Shown: positions 15,283 through 25,098, counted from the stretch's first letter. The stretch: DNA of 64,000 nucleotides from Gracilimonas sp017641085 (GCF_046115515.1 NZ_CP175953.1), one strand, 5' to 3'. A program made the numbers and translations. Notes: a model not told the origin generated them from the letters alone.

Positions 15283-18093
15283 ATGTCTAAAAGACCCAAA
15301 CCATTATTTAAAGTAGCATCAGAGTTTAATGTATCTACACAAAGTATTGTGGATACCTTAAGTGAAGATGGTTTTGACGTAGCCAATCGTCCTAACTTCA
15401 AAATAACGCCTGAAATGTATGAGGCGCTGGATGAGGTGTATGGCGAAGACCGGGCAAAGAGTGCAGATCACGAAAAAGCCCGCGAAGAATATGAGAGTCG
15501 CCGAAGCCAGATGATGAACCAACGCAACGACAGCGTTACTCTGGACAACGTGTTGGAACCTATTGAAGATGAAGTAGGGTTGGAGCCGGAAGACGACGAT
15601 ACTGAAGACCTTGAGCCACAAGATGATGAAAGTGGTGATGAGCTTGATTTAGAGCCTATCGAAGAGGAAGATGAGGCGGATGAGCAAGCCGAAGAAGAAG
15701 CTGAAGCTAAGAAGAAAGCTGAAGCAGAAGCTAAGGCAAAGAAAGAGGAAGAAGAAGCAGAGGCCAAGAAGAAAGAAGAAGCTGAAGCTAAGAAAAAAGC
15801 TGAGGCAGAGGCTAAAGCCAAGAAAGAGGAAGAAGAGGCTGAGAAAGCTGAGAAGAAAGAAGCCGAAGCAGAAGCTAAAGAATCCGAGAAAGTGGAGGGT
15901 AAAGACGACGAGGACGACGAGGAAGATGAAGACACTGAATCCAAGAAGTCTGAAGATGATGAGGACGAAGAGGATGAAGATGTCATCCGCGGATCTGCCG
16001 GTAAACTAAAAGGAACTAAAGTATTAGGTAAAGCATCTTTCACTACCGAGCGTAAACCTCGTAAGAAGAGAAAGCGTCGTAAAGACCGTAAAGATGATTC
16101 TTCAAGCTCAAAATCTGATTCGGATAACAAATCCAAAAAGTCTCGCAAGAAGAGAAAGAAGAAGACAGAAATTGACGAGACTGATGTAGATAAGATGATG
16201 CGCGAAACCATGAAGAAGATGCAGTCTTCTAAAACCGTGGGGAGTAAGCGTCAGAAACGTCGTAGAGAGCGTAAAGAAGAACGTGAGGAGGAACTGCAAA
16301 AGCAGGCGGAACTCGAGGAGCTCGAATCAGATGTTGTCGAGACAACCGAGTTCATTACAGCTAATGAGCTGGCCGATCTGCTTGGTGTAGGTGTAAATGA
16401 TATTATTTCGGTATGTATGTCTATCGGGTTGATGATTACCATTAACCAGCGACTGGATGCCGGTACCATCGAATTGGTTGCTGAAGAGTATGGTAAGGAA
16501 GTTAAGTTCATCGAAGCAGAAGAGATGGATGAAGACCTGACCATCCCTGAAGATGAGGAAGAAGATCTTAAACCACGTGCTCCGATCATTACGGTAATGG
16601 GTCACGTTGATCACGGGAAAACATCATTGCTTGATTACATCCGTGAAGAGAAAGTAGCAGCCGGTGAGGCCGGGGGTATTACCCAGCACGTTGGTGCGTA
16701 TCAGGTAGTACATAATGATAACGAAATTACCTTCCTGGATACTCCGGGTCACGAGGCCTTTACCGCTATGCGTTCTCGTGGGGCACAAGCTACCGATATT
16801 GTAATTCTGGTAGTAGCCGCTGATGATTCCGTGATGCCGCAGACTATTGAGGCGATTAATCACGCGAAAGCAGCAGGCGTACCTATTGTTGTAGCTATTA
16901 ACAAGATTGATAAAGAGGGAGTAAATCCCGATAAAATTAAAACGCAGCTTTCTGAGCACGACGTTATTGTTGAAGAATACGGCGGTAAGGTTCAGTATGC
17001 TGAAGTTTCGGCTCATACCGGACAGGGAATTGAAGACCTGCTCGAAAAAGTACTGATTGAAGCCGAACTGCTTGAATTGAAAGCGAATCCTGACCGACGC
17101 GCTGATGGTGTTGTACTTGAAGCCCGTCTGGATAAAGGAAAAGGTATTGTGTCCAACATCCTTGTTCAGGGTGGTACACTTCGGGTTGGAGACCCGTTTG
17201 TAGCCGGTCCTTGCTTTGGACGTGTACGAGCCATGGAGAATGACCGTGGCCAACGTGTGAAAGAAGCCGGACCATCTACCCCGGTACAGCTCATGGGCTT
17301 TGACGAAATGCCGCAAGCCGGTGATAAATTGATTGCCGCAGAAGACGAGAAACTGGCTAAAGAAGTAGCTAACGAGCGAATGCAAATCCGCCGTGAGCAA
17401 GCCATGCGAACAACCAAGCACATGACGCTGGACGATATTTCACGCCGACTTGCCCTTGGGGAGGTTTCCGAGCTGAATATCATTATCAAAGCCGATGTGG
17501 ACGGTTCTATTGAGGCTCTTTCAGGTTCACTTCAGAAGTTGAGTACCGATGAAGTAGCGGTTAATATTATTCACACCGGAGCAGGAGCCATTTCTGAATC
17601 CGATGTGCTTCTGGCATCTGCATCCGATGCGATTATTATCGGTTTCCAGGTACGGCCAACTACAAGTGCCCGTAAACTGGCTGAGAATGAAGAGATTGAC
17701 ATCCGACTGTTCAGCGTTATTTATGACGCTGTTGATGAAGTTCGGGATGCCCTTGAGGGTCTGTTATCACCTGAGATTAAAGAGCAGATGATGGGTGTTG
17801 TTGATGTTCGTGAAACCTTCAAAGTTTCCAAAGTGGGAACCATTGCCGGTTGTTATGTAACTGAAGGTAAGATTGAGCGAAATAACCCAATCCGACTAGT
17901 TCGCGACGGTGTCGTTATTTACGATGGCGAAATTGATGCTCTCAAGCGTTTCAAAGATGATGTGAAAGAAGTTACGTCCGGCTATGAATGTGGTATCAGT
18001 ATCCAGGGATATAACGACATCAAGGTTGGCGATCAGATTGAGAGTTACAAGATTACTGAGCAGAAACGTACTCTTGAAGATTCTGCCGGATAA
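15283..18093 (+). CDS. infB: Translation initiation factor IF-2
   Basis: A 936-residue GTPase that brings initiator tRNA to the ribosome. An N-terminal IF2N-like domain (about 1-60) is followed by a long charged linker (about 90-310), first Glu/Ala/Lys repeats (a 20-25 residue block repeated twice near residues 138-190), then Lys/Arg-rich segments. A second IF2N domain is at about 360-400. The G domain begins near residue 430: VMGHVDHGKTSLLD, FLDTPGHEAF and NKIDK are the G1, G3 and G4 motifs, followed by domains II, III and IV. The low-complexity linker is encoded by purine-rich repeats. Confidence 0.96.
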   Translation: MSKRPKPLFKVASEFNVSTQSIVDTLSEDGFDVANRPNFKITPEMYEALDEVYGEDRAKSADHEKAREEYESRRSQMMNQRNDSVTLDNVLEPIEDEVGLEPEDDDTEDLEPQDDESGDELDLEPIEEEDEADEQAEEEAEAKKKAEAEAKAKKEEEEAEAKKKEEAEAKKKAEAEAKAKKEEEEAEKAEKKEAEAEAKESEKVEGKDDEDDEEDEDTESKKSEDDEDEEDEDVIRGSAGKLKGTKVLGKASFTTERKPRKKRKRRKDRKDDSSSSKSDSDNKSKKSRKKRKKKTEIDETDVDKMMRETMKKMQSSKTVGSKRQKRRRERKEEREEELQKQAELEELESDVVETTEFITANELADLLGVGVNDIISVCMSIGLMITINQRLDAGTIELVAEEYGKEVKFIEAEEMDEDLTIPEDEEEDLKPRAPIITVMGHVDHGKTSLLDYIREEKVAAGEAGGITQHVGAYQVVHNDNEITFLDTPGHEAFTAMRSRGAQATDIVILVVAADDSVMPQTIEAINHAKAAGVPIVVAINKIDKEGVNPDKIKTQLSEHDVIVEEYGGKVQYAEVSAHTGQGIEDLLEKVLIEAELLELKANPDRRADGVVLEARLDKGKGIVSNILVQGGTLRVGDPFVAGPCFGRVRAMENDRGQRVKEAGPSTPVQLMGFDEMPQAGDKLIAAEDEKLAKEVANERMQIRREQAMRTTKHMTLDDISRRLALGEVSELNIIIKADVDGSIEALSGSLQKLSTDEVAVNIIHTGAGAISESDVLLASASDAIIIGFQVRPTTSARKLAENEEIDIRLFSVIYDAVDEVRDALEGLLSPEIKEQMMGVVDVRETFKVSKVGTIAGCYVTEGKIERNNPIRLVRDGVVIYDGEIDALKRFKDDVKEVTSGYECGISIQGYNDIKVGDQIESYKITEQKRTLEDSAG

Positions 18094-18139
18094 TCGATAT
18101 CTGACGGAATTATAAGTCTAATTTTTTACTTACCTGATT

Positions 18140-18514
18140 ATGGGTTTCAGACCAGAGCGATTGGCGGCGGTTATTAAGCGTGACCTCGGCCAAATTATAC
18201 AGCGATCTTACCAGCCTAGCGGAACTTTTGTGACCGTAACCAATGTGGTTATGACCGATGATCTTTCCATTGCGAAGGTCTATTTAAGTGTGTTCTCACC
18301 CGGTCGCGACGATAAACCGGTATATGAATTTATTGACGAGCACATAGATCAGATTCGGTACAACCTGGCTTCCAAAATTAAGAACCAGGTACGTAAGATT
18401 CCTGAGCTCCATTTCTACGAAGACGATACTGCTGAGTATGTCAACAAAATGGAGCAGCTGCTTAAAAAGGTAGATATACCTGAAGAAGACCCTGACTCAC
18501 CCTCCGAAGACTAA
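18140..18514 (+). CDS. rbfA: 30S ribosome-binding factor RbfA
   Basis: A 124-residue KH-like protein for 16S rRNA 5'-end maturation and cold adaptation. The family pattern is clear: RPERLAAVIKRDLGQIIQR at the start, VTNVVMTDDLSIAKVYLSVF in the middle, IRYNLASKIKNQVRKIPELHFYEDDT towards the end. It follows infB and ends two bases before truB, as in many genomes. Confidence 0.92.
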   Translation: MGFRPERLAAVIKRDLGQIIQRSYQPSGTFVTVTNVVMTDDLSIAKVYLSVFSPGRDDKPVYEFIDEHIDQIRYNLASKIKNQVRKIPELHFYEDDTAEYVNKMEQLLKKVDIPEEDPDSPSED

Positions 18515-18516
18515 AA

Positions 18517-19260
18517 ATGGCCCGAACTCTTCCTTTGGATGAAATTCCGGTTTTCGGTAAAAATAATTTACCGGATAAGGATACTAATTTATCTGACGGA
18601 GCTATTTTCCTGATCGATAAGCCCCTTGAGTGGTCCAGTTTTGATGTGGTCAAGTTCCTGCGAAAACGCATCCGTGTAAAAAAAGTAGGGCATGCAGGTA
18701 CGCTGGATCCTCTGGCAACAGGAATGCTGATTTTGTGTTGCGGAAAGGCGACCAAATCCATTTCTATGATTCAGGATTTACCTAAAGTATATACAGGTGA
18801 AATCACCTTCGGTAAAGCTACAACTACCTATGATGCAGAGGGAGAAGTGACCGAAGAAGCTAGCTGGGATCACATCACCAAAGAGAAGATTGTTGCCGTT
18901 CTTGATAAAGAATTCACCGGTACGGTAGAGCAAATTCCGCCGATGTATTCAGCTCTTAAATATGGTGGCAAGAAGCTGTATGAGTTAGCCCGAAAAGGAG
19001 AAGAAGTGGTTCGGCTGCCACGGCAGGTTACTTTTCATGATCATGAGATCCTCAACTTTGAACCGCCCAGGCTTACCTTGAAAATTAAGTGCAGTAAAGG
19101 AACTTATATCCGGTCTTTGGCACGAGATTTGGGAGAAGCTCTTGGCTCAAAAGCATATCTGAGTGGGCTGGAACGAACGGCCATCGGCGATTTTTTAGTG
19201 GACGATGCGCTAACGCCTCATGAAATGGGAGATCAATTAAAAGAAATATGGCAGAGTTAA
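18517..19260 (+). CDS. truB: tRNA pseudouridine(55) synthase
   Basis: A 247-residue enzyme making pseudouridine 55 in the tRNA T-loop. The catalytic Asp lies in HAGTLDPLATGML (about residues 58-70), with the substrate segments SSFDVVKFLRK and PPMYSALKYGGKKLYELAR. A KGTYIRSLARDLGEALG motif completes the TruB fold. There is a 25-residue N-terminal extension before the core and no C-terminal PUA domain. It overlaps ribF by 13 bases. Confidence 0.94.
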   Translation: MARTLPLDEIPVFGKNNLPDKDTNLSDGAIFLIDKPLEWSSFDVVKFLRKRIRVKKVGHAGTLDPLATGMLILCCGKATKSISMIQDLPKVYTGEITFGKATTTYDAEGEVTEEASWDHITKEKIVAVLDKEFTGTVEQIPPMYSALKYGGKKLYELARKGEEVVRLPRQVTFHDHEILNFEPPRLTLKIKCSKGTYIRSLARDLGEALGSKAYLSGLERTAIGDFLVDDALTPHEMGDQLKEIWQS

Positions 19261-20180
19261 TTGAACTGAAAAATATTACCCGTGATCCCAATACCGTAGT
19301 AACCGTCGGTACTTTTGATGGTGTGCATCAGGGGCACCGGGCACTAATGGAAGCGGTAGTTACCAAAGCCCGTGAACGAAATGCTCGTAGTGTGGTGGTC
19401 ACGTTTGATCCTCACCCGAGAGAGATCATTAATCCGGGAAAAGAAGGAGTCAAGCTTCTTACAACGCTTAAAGAAAGAGCGGAGATTTTGGAAGATCTCG
19501 GCGTGGATGTATTACTGGTTATTCCGTTTGACCGGGATTTTTCCCTTCTATCATCCGAGGAATTTGTACGCGATATTATTTTCAGCAAAGTGGGCGTATC
19601 TGAGTTTGTAATTGGCTATGACCATCATTTTGGCCGCGACCGGAAAGGTACCATAGAGACTATAGAGAAGCTGGGGGAGGAGTTAGGATTTGATTCTTAT
19701 GTGGTTTCAAAGCAGGAAATGGGAGACGTAACCATCAGCAGTACCGTAATTAGGAATACCCTGGCTGAGGAAGGCGATGTTAAACAAGCCGCTGAATATC
19801 TGAACCGTCATTATTTACTAAACGGAATAGTGATGCACGGGGATGAACGCGGCCGCACCATCGGTTACCCAACGGCCAACCTGAAGCCGGAACATGAGAA
19901 TAAAGTGATTCCAAAAAACGGGGTCTATGCTGTCAAAGTTCGGGTGAATAAAAAATGGTATGGCGGAATGATGAACATCGGTGTTCGTCCAACTTTCGGG
20001 GAAGACCTGAGAACACTGGAAGTCAATATCTTTGATTTTGACCGGGAGATTTATGGAGATACGATACAAGTCCGGTTCATTGATCGCATTCGGGATGAGA
20101 AGAAGTTTGATGGGGTGGACGAGTTAAAAGCCCAATTGGGAGCGGACAAGCATACAGCACTGCAAATTTTATCAGACTGA
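19248..20180 (+). CDS. ribF: Bifunctional riboflavin kinase/FAD synthetase
   Basis: A 310-residue enzyme converting riboflavin to FMN and then FAD. The N-terminal adenylyltransferase has GTFDGVHQGHR (about 22-32) and VTFDPHPREI; TISSTVIRN closes that domain. The C-terminal riboflavin kinase domain has GDERGRTIGYPTANL (about 199-213) and MMNIGVRPTFG. The overlap with truB suggests translational coupling. It appears to end the first part of the operon. Confidence 0.95.
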   Translation: MAELIELKNITRDPNTVVTVGTFDGVHQGHRALMEAVVTKARERNARSVVVTFDPHPREIINPGKEGVKLLTTLKERAEILEDLGVDVLLVIPFDRDFSLLSSEEFVRDIIFSKVGVSEFVIGYDHHFGRDRKGTIETIEKLGEELGFDSYVVSKQEMGDVTISSTVIRNTLAEEGDVKQAAEYLNRHYLLNGIVMHGDERGRTIGYPTANLKPEHENKVIPKNGVYAVKVRVNKKWYGGMMNIGVRPTFGEDLRTLEVNIFDFDREIYGDTIQVRFIDRIRDEKKFDGVDELKAQLGADKHTALQILSD

Positions 20181-20259
20181 ATCAATTCGGGTATTACTAC
20201 GTAGGTCTTGGTTAGCCCATTTTCTTTCAGGCGACTAAACCACAACCAATCCCGAACCC

Positions 20260-20781
20260 ATGCGATTACTGATTACTATTCTTTTCCTTAGCCTTTCCAC
20301 CACAGCTTTTTCCCAGCAATATATTGTTGATGAACTTGCCTCAGATATGGAAAGAAGTAAAGCCATGTCTCTTTCCTACATAGAAGCTATGCCTGCTGAT
20401 AAATACAGTTTCAGACCTAATGAAGAAGTCCGCACTTTTGCAGAACAATATTTGCACCTTGCCCAAGGTCTTATCGGACTTTCATCAAATGGAACAGGTG
20501 CTGCGGGTATCTTTCCAGGAGAGAATCTGGAAGCAACCGAAGCTTATCACACCAAAGCCGAAGTTCAACGAATAGTTACTGTGAGTTATGATTTTGCCAT
20601 AAACAGTATCAAAGAAATGGATGCCGATAAGTTAACGGAGATCGTACAAAGAGGACAATTTGAAGTAACCAGAAGAGGGTGGATTCACAAAGCACTGGAG
20701 CATAACACTCATCACAAAGGGCAAACAACTATTTACTTAAGAATGAGTGGGATTACGCCACCACAGTACCAGTTATTTTAA
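20260..20781 (+). CDS. Secreted DinB-like protein
   Basis: A 173-residue protein with an N-terminal signal peptide (MRLLITILFLSLSTTAFSQQ), so it is exported. The mature part is a DinB/YfiT-like four-helix domain with spaced His that could bind a metal: EQYLHLAQG, then a C-terminal HKALEHNTHHKGQTTIYLR. DinB-like proteins act as metal-dependent thiol transferases or are uncharacterised. It lies between ribF and a convergent amidohydrolase gene, so it is a local insertion into the usual ribF-rpsO order. Confidence 0.75.
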   Translation: MRLLITILFLSLSTTAFSQQYIVDELASDMERSKAMSLSYIEAMPADKYSFRPNEEVRTFAEQYLHLAQGLIGLSSNGTGAAGIFPGENLEATEAYHTKAEVQRIVTVSYDFAINSIKEMDADKLTEIVQRGQFEVTRRGWIHKALEHNTHHKGQTTIYLRMSGITPPQYQLF

Positions 20782-20786
20782 CAGGC

Positions 20787-22142
20787 TTATTGAGTCTTTT
20801 TATATTCTTTGCCGTTTTTAAATACGGAGACCACGGTTCTGATATTTTCGATGTTTTCTAAGGGGTTACCAGATAGAACAACAAGGTTAGCTGTCTTTCC
20901 AATGGCTATAGAGCCGTGAGTATGCTCAATTCCAATGGCCTTAGCATTATTCAACGTTGCAGCTTTAATTGCATCTATATTTGACAAGCCGGATTTTGTA
21001 AGCAGGATGATTTCATCCTGTACCCATTTGATACTTAGGCTGAAATCGGTGCCTGCCGCTATTGTAACTCCATTTTGATAGGCTGCTTTTGTAATTCTGT
21101 ATGCCCAATCGTTCAGAGCTTTCGGGTCGAGCCTGCCTGCTGCTCCTGACAGATGTTTAGTCGGATTCTCTTTTTGATTTTCTGAACTGATTATAGCCAC
21201 CTCACTACGTTCTTGCGTTTCCCAGGCTGAAAGTGTTGGCTCAAAGATCACGTTTCTTGATTTCATTTCTTCAAACAAGGACAAAAACTCTGACGCTGTA
21301 GCATCGGTGTTTTTAAAGTCTTGAAGAGGTACAGATTCAAGAATGGCCTCATTGAAGGAGGCAGGCATATTCTCTTCCAATTCAAAAATCATTCCTACAC
21401 TATGGGATAATACATCCACTTGAGCTTTGACAGCATCAGAAGGCCGGCTGGGAAATATGCTGGAATGACTCCACATTTTAAGCCCGTTTTCGCGGGCAAT
21501 TTCACTTAGCTTTAATAATAATTCAGGATTAACATTTGAATAGACCTTCACCCCTGTTACCCCGGCTTCCTTGGCACTGATAACTACTCTTGTTAAATCA
21601 GTTTCTTCAGTAATCAGCCGCATCCAGGGAGCTGAACCCGGGTCAAAACCCAGTGCTGCAAATTTGGTTCTGGGATCTTTTAAGAAAGCTGGGCCAAATA
21701 CATTTGCTGAGTAGTATATATCCGGACCCATTAGATTTCCCTTGCTGATTTCCTGATTCAGAGATTGGTACATTCTTGCATCTCCACCCATATCACGCAC
21801 AGCAGTAACTCCTGAGTAAAGCAATTCCGATAAAATGTCATTGCGATTCTTTGGTCTGAAAAGGTGAACATGGGAATCAATTAACCCCGGGATGATGTAG
21901 CTTCCATTTACGTCAACTATGCGTTCAATCCATTCTAAACTCACAGAATCACTATGCAGAATTGATTTAATTATGCCATTCTCAATAAGTATGGTTCTGT
22001 TTTCAATTTGTTGAGAACGCTCAACATCAATTATTGTGGCATTCGTTATCGCAAAAGATTCCCCTGAACTTGTTTGAGAAATCACGCCATTAAAAAGAGT
22101 AGTAAAAAGTAGAAGTGTTATAGTAGCTATTGTCTTTTTCAT
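20787..22142 (-). CDS. Exported amidohydrolase
   Basis: A 451-residue protein from ATG 22142, which gives a proper signal peptide (MKKTIATITLLLFTTLFNGVISQ) and has an AGGA-like site just upstream; the frame is open 141 bases further. It is an amidohydrolase-superfamily metal hydrolase: IPGLIDSHVHLFRP carries the first HxH metal motif, VKVYSNV has the likely carboxylated Lys region, MWSHSS and DVLSHSVG the further His, and AAGTDFSL the catalytic Asp. Family members act on imidazolone or dipeptide-type substrates; the natural substrate is unknown. It converges on the DinB-like gene. Confidence 0.85.
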   Translation of the reverse strand: MKKTIATITLLLFTTLFNGVISQTSSGESFAITNATIIDVERSQQIENRTILIENGIIKSILHSDSVSLEWIERIVDVNGSYIIPGLIDSHVHLFRPKNRNDILSELLYSGVTAVRDMGGDARMYQSLNQEISKGNLMGPDIYYSANVFGPAFLKDPRTKFAALGFDPGSAPWMRLITEETDLTRVVISAKEAGVTGVKVYSNVNPELLLKLSEIARENGLKMWSHSSIFPSRPSDAVKAQVDVLSHSVGMIFELEENMPASFNEAILESVPLQDFKNTDATASEFLSLFEEMKSRNVIFEPTLSAWETQERSEVAIISSENQKENPTKHLSGAAGRLDPKALNDWAYRITKAAYQNGVTIAAGTDFSLSIKWVQDEIILLTKSGLSNIDAIKAATLNNAKAIGIEHTHGSIAIGKTANLVVLSGNPLENIENIRTVVSVFKNGKEYKKTQ

Positions 22143-22346
22143 TGTCCTGCTTTCCCGAATTTTTTTAACAACAGAATAAAATGAAGAAAGCGGATTCAAT
22201 ATCAAAGCAAAAAGATGGGTGCAGTTATACTTTATATGAACCACATTTTCTCTTCTGAGCAGGAAGTTTTTAAAGTTGCTCAATTATAAAAATAGGGCAG
22301 GATGATAATCCCTGCATTCTTAGGTTAAAAATCATACATCCAAACA

Positions 22347-22377
22347 TTGTCCATTTCAACAAAAACCCCTATCTTTC
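22347..22377 (+). promoter_or_regulatory. Bacteroidota-type promoter of rpsO
   Basis: TTG (22347-22349), 20 nt, then TATCTTTC (22370-22377), close to the TTG/TAnnTTTG pattern and the same spacing as the rimP promoter. It would start transcription about 40 bases before the rpsO ATG. Confidence 0.5.
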
Positions 22378-22421
22378 AAAACTATAAATCGATTTATATA
22401 AGTACTAATTAAACCATTGCA

Positions 22422-22691
22422 ATGAGCATAACCGCAGAAGAAAAGAAAGAAATCTTTAAGAAGTTTGGAAAAAGTGAAACCGATACGGGTTCCACAGAAG
22501 GACAAGTTGCCCTTCTTACCAAAAGAATTAATGACCTGACTGACCACCTGAAAGATAATCAACTGGATCACGCATCACGACGAGGATTGTTGAAAATGGT
22601 AGGTAAAAGAAGAAGGTTGTTGAACTACCTCATGAAAAACGATATCGAGAAGTACAGAGAACTTATCAAAGAACTCGGTATCCGTAAGTAA
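22422..22691 (+). CDS. rpsO: 30S ribosomal protein S15
   Basis: An 89-residue ribosomal protein with the conserved GSTEGQVALLTKRINDLTDHL and SRRGLLKMVGKRRRLLNYL segments that contact 16S rRNA. The full family length is present. It is followed by an intrinsic terminator, then pnp, the usual rpsO-pnp order. Confidence 0.97.
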   Translation: MSITAEEKKEIFKKFGKSETDTGSTEGQVALLTKRINDLTDHLKDNQLDHASRRGLLKMVGKRRRLLNYLMKNDIEKYRELIKELGIRK

Positions 22692-22703
22692 GTTTATTCG
22701 TTT

Positions 22704-22727
22704 AAAGGCTCCATTGTGGAGCCTTTT
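22704..22727 (+). terminator. Intrinsic terminator after rpsO
   Basis: AAAGGCTCC (22704-22712), a 5-nt loop, GGAGCCTTTT (22718-22727). A clean hairpin with a short T-run, 12 bases after the rpsO stop; it would separate rpsO transcription from pnp, at least in part. Confidence 0.85.
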
Positions 22728-22801
22728 CTAATTTATCCTGCCGCTATTTTCCTATCTGTTATTGGCGGGATTTCGCAAATCAATAAAGACAAAGAAGACA
22801 A

Positions 22802-24916
22802 ATGAAAGAAGAAATAAGAAGTGTAGAATTTGCACCGGGTAAGGTGCTTTCAGTAGAAACAGGCCGGATTGCCAAGCAAGCCGATGGCGCTGTAGTGGTT
22901 CGAATGGGTGATACCCAGGTACTTTGTACCGCCGTAAGTGCTAAAGAACCAAAACCGGGACAGAATTTTTTCCCATTAGTTGTTGACCACAGAGAAAGTT
23001 TTTCAGCCGGCGGACGTTTCCCCGGTGGTTTTATGAAACGTGAAGGACGTCCTTCAGAAAAAGAAATTTTAGCGAGTCGTCTCATTGACCGTAGCTTGCG
23101 TCCTTTGTTCCCAAAAGGATACTTATGTGAAACCCAAATCATCTCAAGCGTTGTTTCTTCAGACGGAGAAAACGATGGTGATGTTCTGGGTGGATTTGGT
23201 GCATCAGCTGCGCTACATATGTCCGACGTACCTTTTGACGGACCGATGGCTGAAGTTAGAGTAGGTCGCGTTGATGGCGAGTTTGTTATCAACCCAACCC
23301 TGTCTGAACTGGAGAAAAGTGATATCGACATGATTGTTGGTGGTACAGCCGACTCAGTATTGATGATGGAAGGAGAGATGGATGAAATCTCTGAAGATGA
23401 GATGTTAGGAGCTATTAAAGCTGCCCACGCTTCTATTATCACATTATGCGAATTTCAGGAAGAACTTCGTGAAGAATATGGACGCGAAAAAAGAGATTTC
23501 ACTCCGGAATCAAATCCTGAAGAAATTGAGAATAAAGTCCGTGAATTAGCTACCGACAAAATTAAAGAAGTAGTTAACATCGGCCTTGGGAAAGAAGAAT
23601 ATTCTGCCAAGCTTCAGGAAGCCAAAGACAGCGTGATTGCTGAGCTTGAAGAAGAGTTTGAAGAGGAAATGGATGTCGTTAAGGATATTCTGAGTACTGT
23701 TGAGAAAGAAGAGCTTCGCAACATGATTCTGGAGAAAAAACGCCGAATCGACGGTCGTGCTCCTGAAGACATTCGCGATATCTGGACACAAGCCGGATAC
23801 CTCGCACGTACACACGGTTCCTCTATTTTCACCCGTGGCGAAACACAGGCTCTTGTATCTGTGACCTTAGGTACCAAAAAAGATGCTCAGGCAGTAGATA
23901 CTCTGTTCGATGAGGAAGAGAAGAAATTCTACCTGCATTACAACTTCCCTCCATATTCTGTAGGTGAAGCCGGTTTCCTGAGAGGTCCTGGCCGACGTGA
24001 AATTGGTCACGGTCACCTTGCCGAGCGTGCACTCCGTATGATGATGCCATCCTTTGATGACTTTGGATATGTAATCCGGGTTATTTCTGATATCACGGAA
24101 TCGAATGGTTCATCTTCCATGGCTTCCGTTTGCGGTGGTTCTATGGCGCTGATGGATGCCGGTGTGCCTCTGAAAAAACCGGTTGCAGGTATTGCAATGG
24201 GTATGATTGTTGGAGAAAACAACTCTGTTGTTCTTTCTGATATCCGTGGTGAAGAAGATTTCATGGGCGACATGGACTTCAAAACAGCCGGTACCGCAGA
24301 TGGTATCACGGCTTGCCAAATGGACATGAAAGTTAAGGGCATTTCTTTTGAAGTTATGGAAGAAGCCCTTAAGCAAGCTCATACCGGAAGAATGCACATT
24401 CTTGGCAAAATGGCTGAAACCATTTCAACTCCAAGAGAAAGCTTATCTGAATACGCACCTCAGTTTGTTAATATGACTATTGATGGCGACATGATTGGTG
24501 CTGTGATTGGGCCGGGTGGTAAAGTGATTCAGACTCTTCAGAAAGAAACAGATACTGAAATCTGGATTGAAGAAGATGATGAAACCGGCAAAGGTAAAAT
24601 CACTATTTCAGCTGACAGCCTCGACAAAGCAAAAGATGCTGAAGACAGAATTAAAGCAATTACAGGTCAGCTTGAAGAAGGCGCGACTTATAAAGGTACG
24701 GTTAAAACCATCAAAGACTTTGGTGCTTTCGTAGAGATCGCTCCGGGACGAGATGGGCTCCTACACATTTCTGAAATTGATCACAAACATGTCAAAGATG
24801 TAACAAACTACATGAGTGTGGGCGATGAGATTGAAGTTAAGCTCCTCAAAATTGAGCCAGGCAATAAGCTTCGATTATCCAGAAAAGCATTGTTGGAAAA
24901 CGACGAAGAAGAGTAA
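22802..24916 (+). CDS. pnp: Polyribonucleotide nucleotidyltransferase
   Basis: A 704-residue phosphorolytic 3'-5' exoribonuclease. Two RNase PH domains (about 10-145 and 310-540) flank an alpha-helical linker; FFPLVVDHRE, GGRFPGGFMKREGRPSEKE and SSSMASVCGGSMALMDAGVP belong to them. A KH domain (MIGAVIGPGGKVIQTLQKET) and an S1 domain (GATYKGTVKTIKDFGAFVEI) follow at the C-terminus. It is the core of RNA decay in many bacteria. Confidence 0.97.
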   Translation: MKEEIRSVEFAPGKVLSVETGRIAKQADGAVVVRMGDTQVLCTAVSAKEPKPGQNFFPLVVDHRESFSAGGRFPGGFMKREGRPSEKEILASRLIDRSLRPLFPKGYLCETQIISSVVSSDGENDGDVLGGFGASAALHMSDVPFDGPMAEVRVGRVDGEFVINPTLSELEKSDIDMIVGGTADSVLMMEGEMDEISEDEMLGAIKAAHASIITLCEFQEELREEYGREKRDFTPESNPEEIENKVRELATDKIKEVVNIGLGKEEYSAKLQEAKDSVIAELEEEFEEEMDVVKDILSTVEKEELRNMILEKKRRIDGRAPEDIRDIWTQAGYLARTHGSSIFTRGETQALVSVTLGTKKDAQAVDTLFDEEEKKFYLHYNFPPYSVGEAGFLRGPGRREIGHGHLAERALRMMMPSFDDFGYVIRVISDITESNGSSSMASVCGGSMALMDAGVPLKKPVAGIAMGMIVGENNSVVLSDIRGEEDFMGDMDFKTAGTADGITACQMDMKVKGISFEVMEEALKQAHTGRMHILGKMAETISTPRESLSEYAPQFVNMTIDGDMIGAVIGPGGKVIQTLQKETDTEIWIEEDDETGKGKITISADSLDKAKDAEDRIKAITGQLEEGATYKGTVKTIKDFGAFVEIAPGRDGLLHISEIDHKHVKDVTNYMSVGDEIEVKLLKIEPGNKLRLSRKALLENDEEE

Positions 24917-24944
24917 GTCTTTGCCAACAAAGCTGTTTATATTA

Positions 24945-24979
24945 GGCGCTCTTTCTTCGCGAAAGAGCGCCATTTTTTT
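24945..24979 (+). terminator. Intrinsic terminator after pnp
   Basis: A perfect 11-bp stem GGCGCTCTTTC/GAAAGAGCGCC with a 5-nt loop (TTCGC) and a run of seven T. It is the strongest intrinsic terminator in the window and closes the rpsO-pnp unit. Confidence 0.95.
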
Positions 24980-25005
24980 GAGATTAAAATCGTGAATTAG
25001 AAGTA

Positions 25006-25070
25006 GAACTTTTCCAAAGTTAAGAGGATCGAAAAGGATAAACGATATCGTTGTAACATTGGAAAAGTTA
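25006..25070. repeat. Long palindrome, 17-bp arms, 31-nt spacer (second copy)
   Basis: The left arm 25006-25022 and right arm 25054-25070 pair with two mismatches around TTTCCAAAG/CATTGGAAA. The spacer is again 31 nt, as at 12268-12332, and the arms share TTCCA and AGTTA/TAAC ends. It sits after the pnp terminator and before the peptidase gene. Confidence 0.5.
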
Positions 25071-25098
25071 CTATAAAGAAGAGGAAGAGATAAAAGGA

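Noticed and set aside
15468..16211. Long Ser-rich opposite-strand open frame across the infB linker
   Set aside because: It is the reverse complement of the low-complexity Glu/Ala/Lys linker of IF-2 and has no independent support.
20181..20259. Possible riboswitch or structured RNA after ribF
   Set aside because: TTCGGG/CCCGAA and TTGGTTAG/CTAAACCA words can pair, but no known riboswitch core (FMN, TPP) is visible.
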